A stretch of 64,000 nt of DNA from Eudromia elegans (lineage: Eukaryota > Chordata > Aves > Tinamiformes > Tinamidae). The stretch lies in contig PTEX01000055.1 in NCBI GenBank assembly GCA_003342815.1, positions 1 through 64,000 of the forward strand, read 5' to 3'. This document shows, in pieces, positions 1 to 12,324 of the stretch (positions are counted from its first letter, which is position 1; each line of letters starts with the position of its first letter). Made by a program: the position numbers and the translations under genes. The notes under the pieces are model-generated. The model was not told where the DNA came from and searched no databases. It was given only the letters and a program-made list of their open reading frames with translations.

Positions 1-136
1 GATCTTCAAAACCCGCCTGGACATCACCCTGTGCCACATGCTCTAGGGGACCCTGCGTGTGCAGGGGGGTTGGACTAGATGACCTCTACAGGTCCCTTCC
101 AACCCTAGCCATTCTATGATTCTATGATTCTATGAT
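1..136 (+). mobile_element. CR1 LINE 3' end, antisense to UTRN
   Basis: The sequence begins GATCTTCAAAACCCGCCTGG, continues with GGGGGGTTGGACTAGATGA and GGTCCCTTCCAACCC, and ends in about three ATTCTATG units (111-136). This is the diagnostic 3' end of avian CR1, with the 8-bp tail repeat that replaces a poly-A tail. The 5' part lies before the window. It is non-coding here. Confidence 0.95.
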
Positions 137-542
137 ACACAGCAGTGCTTTAAGAAGCCATCAGCAAACTCCTATTACATGTTTTCAGATGTTTTTTCTT
201 CTATGTGATAGGCTGCTTAGCCACATACATGCAATGCAGGACAAACAGCTGTTGCCTATTTCATTCTAATGAAATGCAACTCTCCCCTTCATAAGGATAG
301 ATTAACTCAGGTAAACTTGTCCGTTAAAAAAGGATGGCATGCAGAACTCTCTAGAAATAAATCTGTAATTCAGAGTTGTGTGGATTTTTCTGATAAAGTA
401 GCTGTTTGCAACAGCGAGTAACTTAACAGCTCTAGCGGCAACAAGTCTTATTCCCATTAGCACTGGAAAGATCAGTTCCATTTTATTTACGAATTAATCC
501 CTTAAGACAGACACAAATGAAGCTATTTAGTAAAGCACTCAC
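1..542 (-). other. Intron downstream of E76 (partial)
   Basis: Apart from the CR1 end at 1-136 I see nothing in it. The final utrophin exons (equivalents of dystrophin 77-79, encoding the conserved (D)LLAPPHDTSTDL-type motif and stop codon) are not in the window. Confidence 0.85.
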
Positions 543-651
543 CTGTCTGATGGAACTGTGAGCTGGTCTCTTGATCAAGTGCATAGCTGAGCGCAGAATG
601 CTGGGGCGAAGCACAGGGAGAGGCGCCGTTAACTCTTGAGTCCGACTCAGG
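543..651 (-). CDS. UTRN: Utrophin exon E76: start of the C-terminal tail
   Basis: This exon is 109 bp. It reads [20 protein letters not shown], then [16 protein letters not shown], with a trailing G starting the next codon. Human utrophin as I recall it has [20 protein letters not shown] and then LSYSLDPDASGPQFHQA, so homology is clear but this tail is much less conserved than the coiled coil. Length differs from dystrophin exon 76 (124 bp), the only full exon here that does. The acceptor is CTTTACCGTAG and the donor is GACAG|GTGAGT. An AG further upstream (exon start 670) would add a stop codon and was rejected. Confidence 0.95.
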
Positions 652-3600
652 CTACGGTAAAGACAAAGGGCTGTTAGAGTAACGTGCAAATTTGGATGCA
701 TTTGGTCTACAGAAATTAAGTTTGGGTTTGTATGTGGTCATCCCCCTCCCTTCCCTTCTTTATGCTGTGTCTTGCTTTCCCTCTGAAATACTGAACAGTG
801 GCCAATACAACTAGTAGGAAGAAAACCCAGCCTCCAGGCAGCTTCTCGTTATAAGCACAGCTCAGCTGTCAGTGTGCCCCACAGAAACACAACCTCTTGT
901 TACACACAGTGCAAATGGCAGGTGCCCTCCTTTCTGCCGTGCACCCTCAGTCAAGCTACACGTCTGCACTACACCATGAGACTGGGGTTGAGTTGGGGCA
1001 TTCAACTACCCTGCCCTATGAAGCCTAGCAAAGGCAACTGATCCTGCCCTGGAGCAGCTCTTCCACCTTGCAGAGTTTTGCAAAACTGTCTCACCACCAG
1101 GCCCAGCACAGGCATCAGACTCCAGGGGGACTCTGCTGAATGGAAGCAGGGGGGTTTTCCATTGCTTGCATGGGAATATTTTCCCAAGACCACGTAGGAC
1201 TTGAGGAAAAACCATGCAATATGTAATGTAAAGAAAACTATGAGCAGGAGTCCATATACCTAAATTCACTAATGAATCCAGCAAAGAATCTTGTATTACA
1301 TTTAGCTGCAAACATATATGTGTTTGAGAATACACACCCCCCCACCCCCGATATGTGTATATGCACACACACATTGATGTACAAATAATAAAAAATCATA
1401 AGGTTTCTCCACTTTAACTTAGAAATATCAGAAAGGATTTTGCTCAGGCATTTTCTCCTCTTTTCTTTAAGAAATTGAGGAAGAGAGTAGTTATACAGTA
1501 TTTAAGCTCCAAAACTGACTACTCTGGCAAACTGTAAGTACGTGAAAGAGCATTTAACATCTGAGGCGCTTGCGTAATCTTAGCTGAAATGGTTGCCCCA
1601 TCATCTATCTTTTTGAATGCAAATCACAAAATTACTTCCTAACAGTCTAAAGCGTGGAATATTTAACTAAATCTGATAAAAGCAGACACAGAACAAATGC
1701 AAAAATAACATTACTTTTAAGCTTTCTGGTAAAGTAATAGACTGAAAAAGTATCCAGAGCAGCTATGAATGAGACTCAGTGCAAAGAGGAAAAATAGAAA
1801 ACACAGTTAACTTATGCACAATCTTTGCTCTTTTGCAGCTCACTGCCCTATGTGCAATGTTCAATTTGAACTTACAGATAAAAAAAAAAAAAACCCACTC
1901 TTCAACAAAACAAAACTGAAAACTGTTGAACAAAGAGAAAAATACTTTCTTTCATACACACTGGAGAGGAAATGCTCCCTTGAGCACTCAGTGAATCTCC
2001 TTTTCTCCTCCAAATCTCATCTCTCTTTCAATATGACAATATCAACCTCCAGCTTTGCCTAAGAAGAATAACTCAAGAAATACTGCTCTGCATTCAACAG
2101 ACAGCGAAAAATGGAAATGCTTTCAAGCCAGCCAAAGATTTCACTGTCTGACTCTCCTATGAACAGTGAATAGCTATTGTTGCTTGCTATCCAACAATTC
2201 GGCTTCAGCTGAGCTACAGAGCCCAGGTGAAAGGAGTTTGCTGCTGCCAGACAGGCCCAACCTCCTTTAACAAGCCAGGCAATCTTGTATACAAGCAACC
2301 TCTGCTCAAAAAGAGTTTCAAGCTGTAATGGTACAGAGATGGAGCAACCCCAGCCAGGGTTAAGAGTTACTTAAACACAGAACAAAGCCGTTTTCAGCGC
2401 AGGGTGGCTGCTTGCCCACCTCACAAATAGACTGGCAGAATATGAATCATCCCAAACGCAAACCTGGACAGGGCCTCTGTCCCTCTTCAGATGGGAACTA
2501 TGGACAATAGTGCAGAGATGACTACAGGAAGAGGAAGATGGCTGGACTTGATACAAAACCACAGCACAGCAACATGGAGTCCAAGTCAAGGATAACGAGG
2601 CAATGCAAAGTCAAGATTAATTAGGAGATACCTATGAACTTAAATGAAGAGTTAGCAGCGAAGTATATTTAGGGCTGCTTAGCCATGTGATTGAAAATGA
2701 CAGGGAAAAAAAGCCAATGCGGAGCGTGGGGACTCAGCAGTTAAAATCGGAACAAACAGAACATATCAGAGTGCTCTGCAGCAGTGCAGCACGTATTGCT
2801 GAAATAATCAGAACGAAATACTGCTCCTGGATTTTTAAAGATGGGCCACATCCCTTATGATCAGAGGATTATATCTGATAAATTCATGCTTCGCTTATAC
2901 CTACAATGTTACACTACACAGTTTCAACATCTATTATAAAAAGCCAAATAAAATCAAAACCCTCTTGTTCCAAATACAGAGCACAGCTAAGAGGATGAAC
3001 TGTGGCTTTTGGAGCGTTAAGAGAGGGTTTCAATAGTGGAAATATTTTCATAATGAAGTACTGACCACTGTTAAATACAAACAAGGCTACAACTACATGC
3101 AGTTACATGATTTAACTTTGGTTTTTTTGGGAGAGAATTTCTCTTGGAAGAGAATGTGAGGCACAGAGAAGACATAGGCTACTGTGCAGTGCTACAAAAC
3201 GAGCACCAAGAGCTTGTAGACTTAAAACTCACAAAAAGTCTCTTCTACTTGACTCCTGCTGGGTAACACCTACAGTATCTAATCATTCCCACCATCAAAC
3301 CCCTCCTGGCACCATGAAGTTCAGGCATTCTTACTCAAAACAATTTAGTATGCAGTGTTTAGGCAGAAACCGTGGGAAAACCACCCTAAATGGTACTTAT
3401 CTTATTTGTCCCTAAATAATCAGAATAAGCAGAGGGATATATCATGCCTCTAGCAGGATAAAGGGGAAGCTTCCAAACTCACTTTCTGGAAAGTTGCATA
3501 CTTGTTCTGAATCAAAAATAAAGACAAGAAGTGACAGGGATGTGCCACCTCAGTGACCTCCGAAATCAAAACATTTTTCTGTACTAGAGCGATTTTCAAA

Positions 3601-4134
3601 GCATTTTAAAGTAGATCCTTAAAAATGTATTTTAGCACCGCAGTGTGCCTCTTGTTGGTGTCTTTCCCAAGGGTGAGTTTGAAGGGCTCTGTGATCCCCA
3701 TAACCATAAACTATACCTGTGATTCACTTGATTCATTTCTGCAAGGAGGAAAAATCCCTGAATCACAGAGAATATCAAAAACAACGAAAAACCCCAAAAG
3801 CTAATTCCCTTTGCATACCCATGTTCCTGCTTGTTTCAAGCTTATTCTCCAAGGCACAAAATAAACAGAGTTCTCTGCTCTTTTGGTATAGCTCTTCTGC
3901 TTTCAGGAGAGGGAGCTGCAGTCCCTATTTACTCTTGTCCTATGGTGTGATATATCCATTGATATATGATATTAGCTTCGATTTACTTCAATCTCAAACT
4001 CAATATGAAACCACTATTCAGTAGCTCCAGCAAGCAGAAAAAAATCCAACCAGACTTAGAATGCCCTTCACAATAAGTCTTGTTTTGCATGCAATATCCA
4101 ATGGGGCTCTAGGAAGAAAACTGAAAATGGATTC

Positions 4135-4150
4135 TTTTTTTTTTTTTTTT
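4135..4150. repeat. Poly-T tract (16 T)
   Basis: An uninterrupted run of 16 T in the E75-E76 intron, with no attached retrocopy. Confidence 0.85.
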
Positions 4151-5541
4151 CCCTCTGTACTATTAACATATTGGTATCAAAGCATGCCAGTTGTGTATCA
4201 CCTTCCTCTGTGGCACTGCAATCAATCAGGCGGACACAAAAGACACTGGTGTGACAGCTACCGATCCTTTGGGCTTGCTAAACTAAAAATAGTATGGTCA
4301 CCTCAGAACCACGACCTGAAGCTGGCAAAAGTGTGTGTGAGGAGGCACGTGCATCTCTGACAAATGTCCTCCCAGAGAAGGTCTTGGAAACCTCACTCAT
4401 ACAGACCGAACAGTTATGACAGGGAAGCTTCTAAATTTCATTTAGCTTCTCCCTAAATGTTGATGGGTAGACAGATTCATCCCTCATCTCTTAGGGAAAA
4501 AAGTGAGCTGGTACTTTCAGATTCAGTGACAAGATCTTAAGTTAAGGAACAACCAGGAGGAAAAAAAATGGAAAAGCTAAAGAAGAAACTTGCTCTTGAC
4601 AGAAGCTTCAATACAAAGAGATGACATGAGATGCCAGGCAGAGAAATTGCCACAAAAAGTTGTATCCTTTAGCACCAGTAATTATTGTTAGAGGAGTTTC
4701 ACAGTTTTAAAATGTTTTGACATTTGGATTCAAGAGAATCTTCCATGCAAATCATTCAATTCCATTCACGAGAAAAGGAACTCCTTTATCCACTGAAAGG
4801 ATAATTGGGGCAATCAATAAAAGTACAGAAAATAAACAAACAAGCTTAGATCCCCAGTTGGTTTTATATAAAGTCCTATAATTAAGGCAGTGAAAAAAGA
4901 AAAAACTTTCACAGACTGTTAATGGCCTAGATGATACAAAAAACAAACTTTGTAAAAATTGGTCATTTTTCCCGATGGATGAATGTTAATGGAGTCATAA
5001 TGGGATTCAGTGCTGTTTCGTAAGTGTATTAATGTCAATTGAAGGAAGCTCCAAAAAATTCATGTGGAAAAACTGAATTATTCACAATTTCTGAATCCTC
5101 CTGTGAATCCTCCAGAATAATAACCTAGACACCATGGTAGAAAGCTTGCACAAAATCTGCCTAGCGACAGTAAAAAGCAAACAAAGCATGGCCCCAGTCC
5201 CAAATATGCATTTAGAAAAGCATACTGAAAATCCCAGAAATACTACAAAAACAACGATGCAGACACTCTATAATGCTAGACTTAATTCCAGCCACCCCTT
5301 GAAAGGAGGGGCAGTGAAACTGGAACGGCTTTGGTTGGGGCCTTCAGAACCCCCAGAAACACAGCGTGACTCCCACAGAGCAGGGAGATGCTGGAGAGGA
5401 AGCAGAAGAGCAACAGCAGAGCAAGTCGGATTTAAGTGAGAAGTACTAAAAAAGGTTGACTCTGTTCTACCTTACTCTAATTGAAACCAAGAACTCCAGA
5501 ATGCCCAGAAAAATCAAAAGGCAAAACTGCTAAGGAGGGGA

Positions 5542-5562
5542 TTTTTTTTTTTAAAAAAAAAA
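5542..5562. repeat. Self-complementary T11-A10 tract
   Basis: Eleven T followed directly by ten A, a near-perfect AT palindrome in the E75-E76 intron. It could be a length-variable site. Confidence 0.8.
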
Positions 5563-6502
5563 CGTAATACACACATGATACCCCAAAGACATTACTGAGG
5601 ACGTTATAAGGATTCTAACAAGGTTTTGCATTTCCATGATTAATAAGATTATTCACAGTTATTCTAAAACAAAGCAAAGCCTTAAAGAGTGAACAATTTT
5701 GGTATTTTAAGAACCACGCTGAAACAGACATTTCTGTTATCGGCTGTTTCAGCAGACTTTCTCTGAAACACCTCATAGTGGCCACAGCCATGGAGAGATT
5801 TACTTTATGAATGATTGAGATGAGCAGTTAGAACCAGTCTTTATCTTCCTTTTAAAATACTTAAGCTACTCAAATACTGATAAAAGATGCCGTAATGACA
5901 GTAACATTAAAAAAAAAAAAAAATCAGCTACAGGGGTAAGGAAGCCACTGGAAGAGAGGCGCTTCAATTCTGTACTGAGTATTGCTGAGCGTCTCCTGGC
6001 TACAGCATTGGATTATTTGTAGAATGTTTTGCTGTCTCTTACTAGTGTAAATGTGTTACTCAGTAGAAGTCTCCTCATCTCTGGAATGCCAAGAAAGGCC
6101 TTGGAGTCTAGGAATCCTGGTGATAACTAGGACATTTTAAGGAAAAGCTGGAGAGCTTAAGTAAAATACTGGGTGTGACATGCATCATTATTCAGGAAAA
6201 GGCTTATATTCTCTTCCTCCTCCTCCTCTTTAATTTGGGTAAAAGGACTGTTATTTGTTTTGTGTTATTCACTTCAGAAATTACCATGATTAGTCCACCA
6301 CTTGTAATTATTTTGCTTTCATTTTGACCTTTATAATGGTAAATACGTACACAATAGACTGCAAGAAACAAGTCTCTTTATCCTGACTGAGCAGAGTAGG
6401 TGAGCTTAATTTGGGAAAAAAACATCTGCAATAAAATCCCAATGCCTCTGATTCACCATCACCTAAAAACAATGTTAGCAAAAGACCCCCCTATCCATTT
6501 AC

Positions 6503-6746
6503 CTGCTCAAGAAGCTGCCGTAGCCGGTGAAGCTGGGACTCCAGTTGCTTATTGTGATCTTCCAATATTTGCATCCTTGCTTCCAAGCGACCTTTATGTT
6601 GCCTTAGGAGTTTAGCTTCAGCAATGAGCTCGGCATCTTCAGCAGCATGCTGAGGGGACACAATAGAGTCTGGGGGTGATGCAAGAGGATTGATTGCTCT
6701 CCGAAGATGTTGCTCCTTAAGTTGCTCATATTCTATCTGCAGACTC
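6503..6746 (-). CDS. UTRN: Utrophin exon E75: main coiled coil, dystrobrevin-binding
   Basis: This exon is 244 bp, equal to dystrophin exon 75. It reads [20 protein letters not shown], then [20 protein letters not shown], then [20 protein letters not shown], then [20 protein letters not shown], then Q, after a G completing Arg. It ends the first coiled coil, has a Pro/Ser-rich hinge (SPPDSIVSP), then carries the second, nearly invariant coiled coil from ELIAEAKLL to RLRQLLEQ. This leucine-rich segment binds the matching helices of dystrobrevin. The exon ends at a codon boundary. The acceptor is ATACCAG and the donor is GAGCAG|GTAAAT. Confidence 0.98.
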
Positions 6747-7093
6747 CTGGTATATTAAGAGGAGAGTGATGACAATCAAGCAAATTAAAATAAAAAACTT
6801 CCGCAGTTCAAATGATGTTATCACCTCCCAGTGAGGTGATACAAAGGTCTACTCCTGACTCACAGCTAAAAAGCATGCACAATAAAGTAGAGGTGAAACT
6901 CAAATATTCAGTTACAGCCTCACACTCTTTCACCTAACAAGGATGCAGACTGTGAACTCTGATTTTGCTGATAGTGTGATTCCTGGGTGCCTGTCGTCTC
7001 ATCCTCTCCAACAAGAACCGTATGCAATACGTGCAAGACACCAACAATGACAGTAAGATGACAATTCAGACAGCAGGCAGCTGATTACAAGAC
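6747..7093 (-). other. Intron between E74 and E75 (347 bp)
   Basis: A short GT-AG intron with nothing else visible in it. Confidence 0.93.
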
Positions 7094-7252
7094 CTTTGCT
7101 CTTCCTCCAGGTCAGCGATGATGCGCTCCAGCTCTCCCCGCTCTTCCTTCTCCACTGACTTGAGTATCTGCGCAGGACTCTGTGGCTGACTCACGGGCGA
7201 CTCTCCTCCCAGGGTCTGGCAGTACTGCTGGATAAGGGCGTGTTCATCTTCC
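7094..7252 (-). CDS. UTRN: Utrophin exon E74: start of coiled coil
   Basis: This exon is 159 bp, equal to dystrophin exon 74. It reads [20 protein letters not shown], then [20 protein letters not shown], then [12 protein letters not shown], with leading G completing Val and trailing AG starting Arg with G of E75. The heptad-like [24 protein letters not shown] opens the first coiled coil, which pairs with dystrobrevin. [20 protein letters not shown] is close to the human utrophin sequence I recall and differs clearly from dystrophin. The acceptor is TGACTCTAG and the donor is CAAAG|GTCTTG, a weaker donor than its neighbours (no A at +3, no G at +5). Confidence 0.97.
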
Positions 7253-10200
7253 CTAGAGTCAGGAAACAACACAGATAAAAGACAGTAACGCATTTATTCT
7301 GTGAGCTAACAACTTTGCCCAGCTGAGGGGGCTTCTCTGCGCTGTTTGTCTGGTTACAACAAAGTAGTTGGCGCAGAAAATAAGGCTGCAAGATTAAAAG
7401 AAAAATCACAGAACTCTCAAAAACATGATTTAGCCAGGAAACATCAACTATCTCGATAAATCAGCATGGGTTGCACAAAGGTGACTGACAGTGCTGCAGT
7501 GATCACAATGTGGTTCTGAATTATAATTCCTATATTTTCACAATTGGGTGATATGCAACACACTGAAACTCTCAAGGGCAGCCATTAATTTCCTCTTCAC
7601 AGGTTCAGGTACAAAACTAAAAGCCTAGGATTGACCTTCTTTTGACTAGCACAGAAATTCCATTCTGGTTAGGAGACAGAGAAGACCTAAAACTTTCAAT
7701 TATGCTATAATATCCAAATGATTTTACTTTTCCATATCAGCCTTCCCTTTTCACTTACTTTTTTCACTTTTTTTTTTTCTATAGCAATGTCAGAAGGATA
7801 GGAAAAGATGCCATTCCCTAGGAATAGTTGCTTGCTTACTCAGAAAAGGATAAATGAGACGGACGAAACGACTATCTGCTGTTTTTAAAAGAGAAATTGC
7901 TGAATCATGGCAATAAGCAGAACACACTGTTCTCCTCACCAAACCCTGTGTCTTGTCTTGACTGCAAGACAGTGGTCATGTGCTTTTCCACGCAGTGAGA
8001 CATTTTGCACAGAAACTTTATCCCCAAAACCTTTTACAGGTAAAAAACACTTGAACTGAATATCCACATTCAGATTCATTTGGGAAGACAGAGGGCAAGC
8101 ATCCAGATGTAGGAGACCAGAGAGGAGATGTTTCTTGTGTCTTCATTAGCAAGAGATAAATGGAGATATCATATAGGATACTAAAGGAGCAGCAAAGCAG
8201 ATAGAGGAAGGGAAGAGAGGTGGCAGGGAACGGCACATCAGACTGTCAGACGGGTTTCAGCCAGAGTGGGGCCTTTAGGTAGGACAAGAGATATGGAAGT
8301 CGCCACTGAATCTGGGAGTACAACATCCACGATAAATAGAGGCAAAAGGTCTTTTCTACTCACGGGGCTTTATCACAAGAAGAGAATCTAAAGTTTCAAA
8401 GGTTTTCTTATGTGAGTGTGATACAGCTGGGCTACTTTTTAGATGATTAGGCCATTGTAGAGAACATATAAACATATTGAAGGTACACTCATCTGTTTAC
8501 ATCAGCTAATGCCAGTTTTCCTTGGAATGTAGTTAAATGTTTAGAGGCTTAAAAGAAATAATAACTTTTACATCACCGCTTGGAATGGTAATCTCACAGA
8601 AATTCTAATGCTAACATCTGTCTTGCAAAATCACACAGAAACTTTTGCAAGGTGCTGACAGGACTATTCCCTGCTTTTTCAGAGGAGAGGAACTTTTTGA
8701 GGCTTTTAAAATAATTTATTGAAAATCTGTCTCTTGTAGCAGAGTTAAGATGAACTCCATAAATATGAAATTTTCCACTTAAGAAGTGTAGCAAGATTTT
8801 TTCTTAGAGAAACAAGCATACTGGCTTTTTAGAATTTAAACCTAGAAAGACAGTAATAATCATGAAACAGATGATTCCGCATTAAAAATATCTATCTTAT
8901 GACAGTCTTTTTCTTGCTATGGTTGTAATGAAATAACTACTCATTCTGCTGTTCCAACTGATTGTGCTTTGACATAATGACTTAGGGAGTGCTTTTGAAG
9001 AGCATAGTAAAAATGAGTGGTTGTCAATAGATAAAATATTCATTTTTCAAATAGAAATGTACTAGAGCTTTACAAGGGAGCTTTTCTATTTTCTATTTGT
9101 TAAAAATCTTACATTGTAAAATATTTAAGTACACAGTCTCATTTGAACAATTTGTAAAACAGTTCCTCAGAAATGCATACCCTGGAAAATACAAAAATGA
9201 TCTCTGTAGTGACAACTAATATATAAATAAATGCATCTAAAAGTAGAACGCCTCAGGTGTATTACAGGTAAGTAAAATAGCTCTGGTATATTACAAGTCT
9301 TGCACACGGATGGGAGTTTTTCCCAGAAACAAGTTCAAAACTTTAAGACAAAGGGAGTCTTCTCTTCTCAAAGCACATAGTAGTACTGTTAAATCTCAGT
9401 AAATGCACATGATGGACAAATTGCAAACATACTGTTCGTGTATGTATATAGACCCTATCATACACTGTTGAACTAAGATTTCTTGGTACCTCACTACATC
9501 AATACCCATTTGAAGTCACCACCACTGTTCCAGACCAAGGCAAAACATCCACCAATTTCTGAGATACAGATTTTGCCTTACTTTCTTAATGAAACTAATT
9601 TCTATGTTAGAATAACACTGACTTACTTCCACTTGGAAGATTGCTATTCAATATTTATCCAAAGCTCTTAGGTGGGCTTTCCCTTTTCAATTGCTTGCTT
9701 TTCTCAGCCTCCCAAATGATCTTGGGTCTAGCTGAAACTAAAACACAGACTAGAACAGTCAATGGAGTTTGAATCTGGTCCTGACATAAAAATGGAAACT
9801 GGGGACTTCTTTAGGCATCTTAAGGAAACAAAACACCACTTATGACTAAGGTTTGGCTGAAGCACTGTAAACAGATATCAGGGATCCAAGCTGCACGGTA
9901 TATATCTGGGCCTCTAAAGTTCCTTACAGAATTGTGTCAGTGAGAGAGTCTTCTCTGCAGTGAAGGGCTGCAGGTTAATGTCATGTTGCAGTGAGACTAG
10001 AAACTACCAGTTTTACCAGCCAGGTTTTGAAACACTGTTTAAATATGAATTTACACGACACACTGCAATTATACACATAGGCTTCATTTGTGCAAAGGCT
10101 GTTACGCTGTTGGAAAAGGTTCACAAGATCAAGTAGTTTTGACTGGTTATTTTAATTAAGCACCAAAAAGCCGCTCTCTATATTTTAGGACGATGAATTA

Positions 10201-11753
10201 ATTTACAAACAGCTATGTAGGTCACCTGAAATGCATTTTTAAATACAGCTCTGTAAAACTGGATTTATTATATTTATTTGACCTTTTTAAAGTTGAAATT
10301 CTGTCGAATTTTACATTAGTTGCAACCTCATCCTTCCATGAAACTTATATAGTCCTTAAAGAAAACATTTATACAGAAACTGCTTACGTACTTTTCTCTG
10401 TTCTGTGGCCATTTAGTAGCACCCAAATGGGTGAACAAATTGCTCAAGAAGGATTCTCAGTATTTTATATTTCAAATTCCTCTCAGTTATTCAACCCTGA
10501 GCAAGTTTAATTTCCTTTCTCTGTTACTTATACAGCGTCTCAGAGTCTGCAGAGGACAGACTACAAGTTCTGACTGGTCATTTTTTAGGCATCAGACCCT
10601 GTAATTCATAGCACTCGGACACCTGAGAGAGGAAACATCAGACAGAGTGAGAAACCTGATACAGAAAGAGTCTTTATTTTTGTAGCATGTGTTCCTCCAC
10701 TTGCCTGTCCTGCCAGATTATCAGGTCGAGACCAAAACCTTGAATCTGCACCAACAGAGCTCACTACTGTAATTAAGATGGATCTAATAGTAGCACTGCG
10801 GTCCCAGGAGAGACCTTCACGATGCCCTCCATCACAAGGGCACAACACACAGTCCTTGACACACAAATATTCTCAGTTTGAGAATCCAGAATTTTCTCCT
10901 CTCCAGAACTGGTGACAGATGACAGCCGGTAACCAAAAAAAGCACAAGACCAAAATCAATTCCTTGTCCTTTCTCACTGGTTATACTCTCAAAGATCCTG
11001 TGCTCTGGGAAAAAGCTGCAACTACAGATGAAGCCTTCACCAGCTGGCACCGCAGTTACTTTTTAGCATTTGCCCTATCATCATGCTAAAAAGCTGTAAA
11101 AATGACATCCAAAGAAGGTCAGACTTGAAAGAAGGACACCTCAAAGGAAAACAAACCAACCAATGGAAAATGGCATTTGAAATATCCTATTCTCTTTGTG
11201 GATATATATTTTCAACAGGCCTATTCAAAAGCATGCATTAAGCACTGGGGAAGAGGGAGCAAGACTCAGAAGGAATTTACACACAGCTTTCCTGGCACGA
11301 AGCCTGAGTTGTAACAAGACAAATTCAGATTTCTTCCCAGTCACTCTTCATCCTAGCATATCATTTGATATGATTAAGAAAACAGATCGCTAAATTAGAT
11401 TTTGGACAATAAGATAAATGAGTTTGTGGTAACTACATTTTCCCCATTGTTTTCATTTTTTCCTTATAGCTGTCCTGTCAAGCACCATGTATTCTAGTCC
11501 AAAGAAATTATATCTTGACCTGACGATGCTGTGAGAAATATCAGAATATCCAAAAAAAGTATTTGGATAGAATAGCCAAAAAGAAGTCCTGCCCTCACTC
11601 TCAGGACTTTCACCTTCAGTGGGGTACCAAGAGGCATCACACGCTGCAGACACGAGGAGCGCCGGGAAGAAGGGGGCGAGGCAGAAAAGGGCTATCCAAC
11701 ATCCACCCGTACACAGAAATCGTAAATGCCACTAACTTCAGTATGGACAGGAG

Positions 11754-11791
11754 AGCTTGGATATTACAGGATAGCTTGTATATTACAGGAA
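11754..11791. repeat. Imperfect 19-bp tandem duplication
   Basis: Two adjacent copies (11754-11772 and 11773-11791) share the form AGCTTG(G/T)ATATTACAGGA and differ at two positions. Intronic. Confidence 0.7.
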
Positions 11792-12305
11792 TAAGAGAGA
11801 TAAGTTCTTGTCCAATTTCCTCAAAGCTGCTTTTTGCTTCTCATGCTACTACATCATGATTTGTCAAATGGCGAGGCAAGGCTTTCTGTTAGAATTACTA
11901 TTTATCATTCTCTTGCTCTTCAGCTTTCCCTTATGTTCATTTTCCCTCATGAAAAAAAGCCTGCTCTTAGGATATTGATGCATTTTTGCATGAACTGAAG
12001 CCAAAGAAAATTCATCACAGCAGTCTAGCCTAGGCATTTAGGACTTTTGTAATGCACAGCAAAGATGAGATGAAAGAAATGTGTTTTCCTTTAACGTCTT
12101 TTCATTAGAAAACAGTCATGGAAGTATTAGAATATTGGCTTGGAAGTCTGGACACACTATACATAGTACACTGATATTTTGTTATCCACAAATATTTTTT
12201 CAATGGGGGAAAAATATAGTTTAATGGAATACATGAACGTTTGAGGAGTTTAGAAGAACCAAATTAGAGGAAGTCACAACGAAGTTCAAGAAAACAGGCT
12301 ACGTT

Positions 12306-12324
12306 AAAAAAAAAAAAAAAAAAA
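12306..12324. repeat. Poly-A tract (19 A)
   Basis: An uninterrupted run of 19 A on the plus strand followed by GAGG. No upstream retrocopy or SINE body is apparent. Confidence 0.85.

Larger units (their letters stand above)
652..6502 (-). other. Intron between E75 and E76 (5.9 kb)
   Basis: It contains homopolymer tracts: A14 (1880-1893), T16 (4135-4150), T11 joined to A10 (5542-5562), and A15 (5909-5923). A C-rich stretch beside short TG/CA repeats lies near 1331-1375. No gene or mobile element is supported. Confidence 0.85.

Noticed and set aside
1-542. Search for the last utrophin exons and stop codon
   Set aside because: No minus-strand match to the conserved LLAPPHDTSTDL-type motif; only a CR1 end and plain intron are present.
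652-670. Alternative upstream acceptor for E76 (exon start 670)
   Set aside because: Using it would read CCC TTT GTC and soon reach an in-frame TGA before the conserved PESDSR.
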